From: Acidobacteriota bacterium
Lineage (GTDB): Bacteria; Acidobacteriota; Vicinamibacteria; Vicinamibacterales; JACQTH01
Length of the DNA: 12,976 nucleotides
Direction: 5' to 3'
NCBI GenBank assembly: GCA_016210935.1
Contig: JACQTH010000189.1
Location: 1-12,976, forward strand
In this document: positions 5,038 through 10,636 of the stretch, piece by piece
Position numbering within the stretch: position 1 is the stretch's first letter
Layout: every line of letters begins with the position of its first letter
Made by a program: the position numbers and the translations under genes
The notes under the pieces: model-generated
The model's input: the letters and a program-made list of their open reading frames with translations, nothing else
What the model was told of the DNA's origin: nothing
Database searches by the model: none

Positions 5038-6610
5038 AGTGGGTCGTCGTCTGCGCCGCGACGGTCCCCTGAATGAACCGCACGAGGTCCTGCTTCGCCT
5101 TCGCGAGCTCGCTGTTCTTGAGATACATCATGTGGCCGCTCTCGTAGAACGCGAACTCGATCCGCTTCGCGAACGCGCCGCTCTGATCGAGGTGCGACAT
5201 CGTGTACTGCGCGCTGTAATAGTCGGTCGCGCCGTCGTAGTAGCCTTCGAGCACAAGGACCCGGAGGAACGGGTTCCGCGTCATCGCCCGGCGGAGCATA
5301 TCGCCGACCCGCGTGCCGGGATCCTGCCGCCACGGCCGCACGTCACCCCAGATGTAGTACTTCTCGTCCGTTTCCCACTTCAGCTCGTCGCGGAAGTACG
5401 AATTGACCGCGCCCGCGAACGGCCCGTCCCACGCCCACAGGGCGGGATCGCCTTCCGGCGCCTCGCCCGCCGAGTCACGGTCGGTTCCGGTGTAGCGGCT
5501 GTCGAGTCGTCCAACCGTCAAATTCCGATCCCGAAGCAGCTCCTTCCAGAAGCGGTTGCGCTCGACGCGCAGGTTGCTCTGGAGCACGAACTCCGTTGAG
5601 AGGCCGCTGAACCGGGCGACCTGTTTCGCGATCGCCTCGCGCTCGGTCGCCGGCAGCCGCCCCCCCTTGAAGAGGGCGACCACATAGTCATTCGAGGCAA
5701 ACCGCTCGGATTCCGCGAGTGCCTCTCTCAAGGCCCTGCTCTGAAGATCGGCCGGCAGCTTCTTGTGATACCAGGCCGTCGCCGTCATATAGGGCAGGAT
5801 CGTCGCGTACCCGAGATCGTCTCCGCGCTCGACGTTGAGGTTCGTCATCGAGACGAGGATCACGCCGTTGACGTACATCTGGTGCTGGCTTTGCAGATGG
5901 TCGGCGAGGCCTGACGCGCGCGTGGTGCCGTAGCTCTCGCCTTTGATGAACTTCGGCGACTTCCAGCGTCCCTGCCGCGTGGTGAAGACACGGATGAAGT
6001 CCGCCATCGCCCTGATGTCGTCCTGTACCCCGTGAAACTTGTGAGGATCCTCGCCGGGCGCCATTCGACTGTAGCCGACGCCAATCGGATCGACGTACAC
6101 GATATCGGCAACATCGATGATCGAGTGCTCGTTGTCGGCCACGCGGTACGGCGGCTGGAGCATGAATCCTTCGTCGTCGTACACGACGCGCCGCGGTCCG
6201 GTGAATCCGATGTGCATCCAGACCGAGGCGGTGCCCGGACCGCCGTTGAAGGAATAGATGAGCGGCCGCTTCGTGATGTCGGTCACGCCGTCGCGCGTGT
6301 AGTAGACATAGAAGAAGTTGGCAACCGGCTTGCCGGTATCGTCCCGCAGCACCAGATTGCCGGCGGTCGCGGTATAGGTGATCGTCTGGCCGCCGATCCT
6401 GATGGACCGGTGGGTGACGGACGTTTTCTCCTGCAGTTCTGGTTTCGCAGGCGCGTCCTTCCGATCAGTCTGACCCTGTTCGTAGCTTCCGCCCTCTTCG
6501 TGGCTTCCGCCTTTAGGCGGAAGATCGGTCTGAGCGGCGAGCACGCCGGTGATGAGGAACGCGATGGCCAGTGCCGAGAATTCGCGTCGATGCAACACGG
6601 GAAACCTCAC
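5036..6610 (-). CDS. Exported serine carboxypeptidase, peptidase family S10
   Basis: Alpha/beta-hydrolase exopeptidase predicted to remove C-terminal residues from peptides outside the cytoplasm. Visible landmarks: NGGPG oxyanion-hole motif near residue 124, nucleophile GESYG (Ser226), candidate Asp459 in LEGYYDGATDYYSAQ, and His493 in ESGHMMYL near the C-terminus, in the right order for S10. The 524-residue length is normal. The N-terminus MRFPVLHRREFSALAIAFLI continues to a signal-peptidase-like LAAQ site near residue 26. Residues 30-49 (LPPKGGSHEEGGSYEQGQTD) are an insertion of the palindromic repeat, bounded by a duplicated QTD. The start is GTG 6610; GTG 6598 is a good alternative because a GTGAGG element lies 6 nt before it. 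No partner gene is adjacent: downstream is the gene-free hairpin region, upstream is the divergent DUF4159 gene. Confidence 0.94.
   Translation of the reverse strand: MRFPVLHRREFSALAIAFLITGVLAAQTDLPPKGGSHEEGGSYEQGQTDRKDAPAKPELQEKTSVTHRSIRIGGQTITYTATAGNLVLRDDTGKPVANFFYVYYTRDGVTDITKRPLIYSFNGGPGTASVWMHIGFTGPRRVVYDDEGFMLQPPYRVADNEHSIIDVADIVYVDPIGVGYSRMAPGEDPHKFHGVQDDIRAMADFIRVFTTRQGRWKSPKFIKGESYGTTRASGLADHLQSQHQMYVNGVILVSMTNLNVERGDDLGYATILPYMTATAWYHKKLPADLQSRALREALAESERFASNDYVVALFKGGRLPATEREAIAKQVARFSGLSTEFVLQSNLRVERNRFWKELLRDRNLTVGRLDSRYTGTDRDSAGEAPEGDPALWAWDGPFAGAVNSYFRDELKWETDEKYYIWGDVRPWRQDPGTRVGDMLRRAMTRNPFLRVLVLEGYYDGATDYYSAQYTMSHLDQSGAFAKRIEFAFYESGHMMYLKNSELAKAKQDLVRFIQGTVAAQTTTH
6463..6533 (-). 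repeat. Palindromic repeat copy D inside the S10 gene, flanked by 11 bp direct repeats
   Basis: The core is CTTCCGCCT-TT-AGGCGGAAG (6504-6523, 9 bp arms) with a second degenerate unit at about 6485-6502. The element is bracketed by GATCAGTCTGA (6463-6473) and GATCGGTCTGA (6523-6533), which match at 10 of 11. Start-to-start distance is 60 bp, exactly 20 codons, so the reading frame survives. Except for the 2 nt loop it is identical to array A over GATC plus hairpin plus CCACGAAG. Whether the direct repeats are a target-site duplication or belong to the element is open. Confidence 0.85.
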
Positions 6611-6677
6611 TTCTCGCGGTCGATGGCACGGTGGCCGACCTGGTGTGCGCGCGACCGTCCGATGCTTGTGTCGTGAA

Positions 6678-6695
6678 GTCCGGCTTCAGCCGGAC
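6678..6695. repeat. Palindromic repeat copy E in the divergent S10/DUF4159 spacer (6611-6767)
   Basis: GTCCGGCT-TC-AGCCGGAC is a perfect hairpin (8 bp arms, 2 nt loop) of the same design as array B. It lies within the 157 bp spacer between the divergently transcribed S10 and DUF4159 genes, which should also hold both promoters. I find only weak -10 candidates there, such as TAGAAT on the minus strand at about 6715-6710, and no convincing -35, so I make no promoter call. Confidence 0.8.
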
Positions 6696-6767
6696 CCCTG
6701 ATTCTACACTCTTCGTGGAATCGGGCCGCGGGCGGTAAACTGGACGGACACGAGCTTCGAGCTGTCC

Positions 6768-7598
6768 ATGCGACGTCCGCTGTTTGTCGCCTTATCCGCC
6801 GCCGTTGTAGCCGCCCTCCTCGCCGCCGGCCTCGACGCACAGCAACGATTTCGCCGCGGCGGGTTTCGTCGCGGCATCAAGGTCGCCACACCCCAGAGCT
6901 TCAACGGCTCGTTCAATTTCTGCCGGGTGATGTTCCAGAGCCATCCGTACGGCTACGGTGGCGGATGGGCCGTCGACTACCCACGGGCGGATGAAAACCT
7001 CTCGATTCGGCTCTCCGAGCTGACGAAGACGCCGGTCAGCTACGACGCGGGGGGCGAGCCGAACTATCTGGTGCTGCGACTCACCGACCCCGAGCTCTTT
7101 CGCTGCCCCTTTATCATGATGACCGAGGTCGGCGCCGTGTATTTCGGGGACGAGGACGTGGCCCGGCTGCGGGAGTATCTGCTCAAGGGCGGGTTTCTCT
7201 GGGCGGATGATTTCTGGGGCAGCTATGCCTGGAGCGTCTGGGCGGGTGAGATTGGGAAGGTGTTGCCCGCGCACGAGTATCCGATCATCGACCTGCCGCC
7301 GGCGGATCATCCGATCTTCCGCACCTTGTTCATCGTGCCTCGGGTGCCGCAGATTCCATCCATCAATTTCTGGGCGGGCAGCGGCGGGTACACGTCGGAA
7401 CGCGGCGTGGACAGCGCGGAGCCGCACGCCCGCGGCATCGCGGATCGCCACGGCCACCTGATGGTGCTGATCACGCACAACACCGACCTGGGTGACGCCT
7501 TCGAGCGCGAAGGCGACGATCCGGATTACTTTCACACGTTTTCGGTGGATGGGTACGCGCTCGGGATCGACATCCTCCTCTACGCGATGACGCATTGA
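6768..7598 (+). CDS. Exported DUF4159 domain protein
   Basis: 276-residue protein of the DUF4159 family, function undefined. The N-terminus (MRRPLFVALSAAVVAALLAAGLDAQQ) is a clear Sec signal peptide with cleavage expected after LDA. The family signature fills residues 48-276: FNFCRVMFQS, DYPRADENLSIRLSELT, LLKGGFLWADDFWGS, EYPIIDLPPADHPIFRTLF, a VPQIPSINFW block, and the C-terminal FSVDGYALGIDILLYAMTH. The fold is thought to be related to class I glutamine-amidotransferase-like or ThuA-like domains, which is recollection, not something tested here. The mature N-terminus is Arg/Gly-rich (RFRRGGFRRG). It overlaps the HAD phosphatase gene downstream by 4 nt, suggesting one operon. No convincing Shine-Dalgarno precedes the ATG. 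DUF4159 genes are, as I recall, often found near MoxR/DUF58 loci; none is visible here. Confidence 0.9.
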   Translation: MRRPLFVALSAAVVAALLAAGLDAQQRFRRGGFRRGIKVATPQSFNGSFNFCRVMFQSHPYGYGGGWAVDYPRADENLSIRLSELTKTPVSYDAGGEPNYLVLRLTDPELFRCPFIMMTEVGAVYFGDEDVARLREYLLKGGFLWADDFWGSYAWSVWAGEIGKVLPAHEYPIIDLPPADHPIFRTLFIVPRVPQIPSINFWAGSGGYTSERGVDSAEPHARGIADRHGHLMVLITHNTDLGDAFEREGDDPDYFHTFSVDGYALGIDILLYAMTH

Positions 7599-8320
7599 GC
7601 CGGAATCGCCCATACGAAGCTGCGGCTTCGTCCCACGAGCAACGCCACAGGTTTCGCGCGCTGGCCTGCGACTATGACGGGACGCTTGCGGTCGACGGAC
7701 GAGTCGATGCGACCGCACTCGCAGCGCTGCGCGCGCTGAAGCAGACCGGGTACCAACTGGTCCTGGTGACCGGCCGCGAGCTTGGCGACCTGCAGCACGT
7801 GTTTCCCGACCTCCCGGTGTTCGAGCTGGCCGTCGTGGAAAACGGCGCCGTTCTCTTCACGCCGTCGAGCGGCAGCCTCAGGCTTCTCGCGGCAGCGCCC
7901 CTGCCGGACTTCGTCGAAGAGCTCCGCCGCCGCCGCGTGACGCCCCTTTCGACCGGCCACGTGATCGTCGCCACGGAACGGCCGCAGGAGCCGCGCGTCC
8001 GCGATGCCATCCGCGACCTCGATCTCCCGCTCGAGGTGATCTTCAACAAAGAGGCGCTGATGGTTCTGCCCGCCGGCGTCGACAAGACGACCGGGCTGAC
8101 GGCCGCCCTCGCGGACCTCGATGCGGCGCTGGATCAGACCGTCGGCATCGGCGACGCCGAGAACGACGTCACCTTTCTCGATCGGTGCGGGTTGTCGGCC
8201 GCGGTCGCGAACGCGGTGGACAGCCTCAAGGAACGCGTGCACCTGGTGACCGAAGGCGGAGCTGGTGCGGGAGTGGTCGAACTGATCGATCGCCTGCTCG
8301 CACCGGACGAACCAGGCTGA
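7595..8320 (+). CDS. HAD-IIB (Cof-like) phosphatase
   Basis: Cytoplasmic haloacid-dehalogenase-superfamily hydrolase of the Cof/sucrose-phosphatase-like type, probably dephosphorylating a sugar phosphate or similar small molecule. All four motifs are present: DYDGTLA (nucleophile Asp26, acid/base Asp28), LVTGRE (Thr59), GVDKTTGL (Lys164) and GIGDAENDVTFLD (Asp187/Asp191). The C2-type cap lies between motifs II and III (about residues 80-160), and the 241-residue length fits. The only available start in this frame is TTG 7595, which overlaps the DUF4159 stop as TTGA; the next start-like codons lie inside the conserved domain. Residues 1-18 are not conserved-looking, and 7614-7631 carry a small hairpin (ACGAAGC/GCTTCGT), so the N-terminus may be repeat-derived. 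Substrate cannot be assigned. Confidence 0.9.
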   Translation: MSRNRPYEAAASSHEQRHRFRALACDYDGTLAVDGRVDATALAALRALKQTGYQLVLVTGRELGDLQHVFPDLPVFELAVVENGAVLFTPSSGSLRLLAAAPLPDFVEELRRRRVTPLSTGHVIVATERPQEPRVRDAIRDLDLPLEVIFNKEALMVLPAGVDKTTGLTAALADLDAALDQTVGIGDAENDVTFLDRCGLSAAVANAVDSLKERVHLVTEGGAGAGVVELIDRLLAPDEPG

Positions 8321-8327
8321 AGCCTGG
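8312..8327. terminator. Palindromic repeat hairpin at the HAD/oxidoreductase convergent junction
   Basis: CCAGGCT (8312-8318) and AGCCTGG (8321-8327) pair perfectly around the loop GA and overlap the HAD stop codon (TGA, 8318-8320). It sits in the short gap before the convergent oxidoreductase stop at 8352. Its 2 nt loop and GGCT/AGCC core match the other repeats of the window. There is no T-run, so termination, if any, would be by a non-canonical hairpin. Confidence 0.55.
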
Positions 8328-8351
8328 CCCACTCTGGCTTGGTCCCACGAT

Positions 8352-9473
8352 TCAGCGCACGAATGGGGGCCGGGCCTTCACCAGCTTCGGTTCGCGGACC
8401 GGCGGGCGGCGGATCTCCTGCGCGCGGCTCGGATACTTCGCGTCCGTGTACGGGGGCAGGTCCACAGGTTTTCCGGACGAAGCGGACTCATACAGCGCCT
8501 GAATGATGCGCACGTCCTGCAGGCCTTCGCGTCCGGACGGCTCGGGCTCGCGGTTGCTACGGATGCAATCGGAGAAATACAGCAGCTCCGGCGCGAACTG
8601 ATCGCCCCGCGGCATCTTCCGTCGCTGCGTCTTCCCGCCGATCGACAGCTCGTAGGAGAGCCCCTCCGCGTACTCGAACGCGGAGCCGACGCGCAGATCC
8701 CCTTTCGTGCCGACGATGTGATAGTGGGCGACGAAAGAGGCATTGAAGCTGCTGAGGAAAGTGGCGAGTCGGTCGCCGTCGAACCGCAGAATCGCGGCGG
8801 TCGACTCGTCGACGTCACCCAACCGCTTCCGGTCTCCACTGGTCGAGGAGGCAAAGACCTGCGTCGGCTCGGCGCGAAAGAGGTACCGCGCCGCCTGGAT
8901 GCAGTAGATGCCGAGGTCGTACAACGTTCCGCCGCCCTGGGCGCGCTCGATGCGGTAATTCTCCGGCGCGACCACCATCGACAACATGGATGTCAAGATC
9001 TTCGGCTCGCCGATCCGCCCGCGCTGGACGATTTCGACTGCTCGCAGGTTGACCGGCTCGAAATGCAGGCGGTAGGCCGTCATCAACTTCACGCCGGCAT
9101 CCCCGCACGCGGCAATCATCCGCGCGCATTCGGCCACGGTAACCGCCAGCGGTTTTTCGCAGAGCACATGGACGCCACGATTCGCCGCGCGGATGGTGAA
9201 ATCCGCATGCATCGCATTCGGCAACGCGATATAGACCGCGTCGACGTGCTCGAGGGCCGCTTCGTATTCGCGGTACGAGAAGGTCCGGACGCCGTACCGG
9301 CGGCCGAGCACGCGCCGTTTCGTCTCATCGTCGCTGACCAGCGCGCTCAGGACCGAGTTGCGGCGGGCGTTCTTGAAGGCAGGCAGCACCGCCGCCTGTG
9401 CGATGTGCCCCAGTCCCACGACGGCATAACGGATCCTGGAAGCCTTTCCGCGGCGGGAAGCTGAAGGAGACAT
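8352..9473 (-). CDS. Gfo/Idh/MocA-family NAD(P)-dependent oxidoreductase
   Basis: 373-residue cytoplasmic sugar or polyol dehydrogenase-type enzyme. A Rossmann nucleotide-binding motif (VVGLGHIAQAAVLPAF, about residues 18-33) is followed by CEKPLAV with the catalytic lysine Lys107, a YRLHFEPVNL segment, and GGGTLYDLGIYCIQAARYLF, where Asp186 is kept but the usual active-site His is Tyr190. The C-terminal REGLQDVRIIQALYESASSGKPV resembles Zymomonas glucose-fructose oxidoreductase, as does the LYDLGIYCI pattern, so it falls by eye near that subgroup. It has no secretion signal, unlike that enzyme. The start at ATG 9473 is chosen because the conserved domain begins 15 residues later and a TATAAT box ends 32 nt upstream; ATG 9506 overlaps that box. 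Divergent from the lytic transglycosylase gene and convergent with the HAD gene. Substrate unknown. Confidence 0.92.
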   Translation of the reverse strand: MSPSASRRGKASRIRYAVVGLGHIAQAAVLPAFKNARRNSVLSALVSDDETKRRVLGRRYGVRTFSYREYEAALEHVDAVYIALPNAMHADFTIRAANRGVHVLCEKPLAVTVAECARMIAACGDAGVKLMTAYRLHFEPVNLRAVEIVQRGRIGEPKILTSMLSMVVAPENYRIERAQGGGTLYDLGIYCIQAARYLFRAEPTQVFASSTSGDRKRLGDVDESTAAILRFDGDRLATFLSSFNASFVAHYHIVGTKGDLRVGSAFEYAEGLSYELSIGGKTQRRKMPRGDQFAPELLYFSDCIRSNREPEPSGREGLQDVRIIQALYESASSGKPVDLPPYTDAKYPSRAQEIRRPPVREPKLVKARPPFVR

Positions 9474-9499
9474 GGTTGGGTCGGCGGCGACTGCGTGCC

Positions 9500-9529
9500 G
9501 TGGCATTATAGTGGCCGCCGTGGATAATG
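9500..9529. promoter_or_regulatory. Overlapping divergent promoters between oxidoreductase and transglycosylase genes
   Basis: Minus strand: a consensus TATAAT at 9510-9505 with only a poor -35. Plus strand: GATAAT at 9523-9528 (5 of 6) with GTGGCA (4 of 6) 17 bp upstream at 9500-9505. The plus -35 overlaps the minus -10, so polymerase could not occupy both at once. CATTAT (9504-9509) and ATAATG (9524-9529) make the site symmetric. The plus promoter would start transcription almost at GTG 9534. Confidence 0.5.
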
Positions 9530-9533
9530 AGTC

Positions 9534-10538
9534 GTGCGGCACCGCGCGATAGCTCTGGCCCTGCTCGTGGCGATCGCGTGCAGCCTCGACAGCATCACCT
9601 CCGCGCAACAACAATCCTTTTCTGAATTCCTCGAAGGGCTCCGGCAGGAAGCGCGGCAGCAAGGCATCTCGGCCGGAACGATCGAACGCGCGCTCGGCGA
9701 CCTGGAGCCGCTTCCCATCGTCATCGAGCGCGACAGGTCGCAGGCCGAAACAGTCCTCACGCTGGACCAGTACCTGCAGCGTCGTCTGACCCCCCGGATG
9801 GTCCGCACCGCGCGTCACCGCGCGGGACAGCATGCCTCCTTGCTGCGCCGCGTGTCGCAAAAGTATGGCGTCCCGGCGCCAATCATTGTCGCGACGTGGG
9901 GCATGGAATCGAACTTCGGCCGCTTCAGCGGTGTGAGACCGACCATCACAGCGCTCGCGACGCTCGCCTTCGATCAACGCCGCGCCGCTTTCTTCAGAGG
10001 GGAGCTCTTCGACGCGCTCAGGATTCTCGATCGCGGCGATATCGAGCTGGAACGGATGAAGGGGTCATGGGCCGGCGCCATGGGGCAGCCGCAATTCATG
10101 CCGTCGAGCTACTTGAGGTTCGCCGTCGATTTCGACGACGACGGCCGCCGGGATATCTGGCGATCGGAGGCGGACGTCTTTGCCTCCATTGCAAACTACC
10201 TGAACGGCTACGGGTGGAAGACCGGTGAGCGGTGGGGCCGCCGCGTGAAACTGTCAGCGAAGTCGAGGGCCCGAATCGAGGACAGCGTGCCTCTCCGGAG
10301 CAGCGGCTGCGAGGCGATCCGTCAGATGCGCGGGCCGCTCCCGCTGCTGCGCTGGCGCGAGCTGGGCGTCACGTTGGAGGACGGCCGGCCCCTCCCGAAG
10401 GCTGATCTCGATGCGTCGCTCGTCGCCGCGGGGCGGTGGTCCTTTCTCACGTACCCCAACTACGACGTACTGCTCGCGTACGACTGCGCGCACGCGTATG
10501 CGCTGACGTTGGGAATGCTGGCGGATCGAATCGATTAG
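9534..10538 (+). CDS. Lytic murein transglycosylase, MltB/SLT_2 type
   Basis: Cleaves the glycan strand of peptidoglycan to 1,6-anhydro products in the periplasm. The 334-residue length and motifs fit MltB: ATWGMESNFGRF with the catalytic Glu125, ALATLAFDQRRAAFFRGEL, the signature MKGSWAGAMGQPQFMPSSYLRFAVD, and SIANYLNGYGWK. The N-terminus (RHRAIALALLVAIAC, then SLDSITSAQQQ) is a signal sequence. Cys16 follows an AIA triplet that is a poor lipobox, so lipoprotein versus ordinary signal-peptidase cleavage after TSA is undecided. The start is GTG 9534 with no Shine-Dalgarno; the plus-strand -10-like box ends 5 nt before it, so the mRNA may be leaderless. The nearby ATG 9527 is out of frame. There is no extra peptidoglycan-binding domain at the C-terminus. 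Transcribed alone. Confidence 0.94.
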   Translation: MRHRAIALALLVAIACSLDSITSAQQQSFSEFLEGLRQEARQQGISAGTIERALGDLEPLPIVIERDRSQAETVLTLDQYLQRRLTPRMVRTARHRAGQHASLLRRVSQKYGVPAPIIVATWGMESNFGRFSGVRPTITALATLAFDQRRAAFFRGELFDALRILDRGDIELERMKGSWAGAMGQPQFMPSSYLRFAVDFDDDGRRDIWRSEADVFASIANYLNGYGWKTGERWGRRVKLSAKSRARIEDSVPLRSSGCEAIRQMRGPLPLLRWRELGVTLEDGRPLPKADLDASLVAAGRWSFLTYPNYDVLLAYDCAHAYALTLGMLADRID

Positions 10539-10636
10539 GGTCGCGGGGCTAGGGTCTCGGGACTAGGGGGAAAACGGCCTCAGGCTGCAAGATGACCAGC
10601 GTCCCCCGAGTCCCCAGACCCGAGTCCCTGGTCCCT
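10537..10636. terminator. Long imperfect inverted repeat between convergent genes
   Basis: Two 34 nt arms (10537-10570 and 10603-10636) pair at 27 of 34 positions by my count, around a 32 nt loop. They are built from degenerate AGGGTC/CGGGACT words. The arms reach into both stop codons (transglycosylase TAG 10536-10538, kinase TAG 10637-10635), and the right end is followed by ATTTC rather than a T-run. A bidirectional transcription stop or mRNA-end structure is the likely role. Confidence 0.65.

Noticed and set aside
4772..5599. Plus-strand open frame (275 codons) through the toxin-antitoxin promoter, the hairpin region and the S10 gene
   Set aside because: It starts inside the antitoxin coding region, crosses inverted repeats and is antisense to a confident peptidase; no family resemblance.
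7580..8332. Minus-strand open frame opposite the HAD gene
   Set aside because: Antisense shadow of a gene with all four HAD motifs; its translation shows no domain.
9474..9977. N-terminal extension of the oxidoreductase frame to 9977
   Set aside because: The extra 168 codons are antisense to the lytic transglycosylase and show no domain; the Rossmann fold begins just after ATG 9473.
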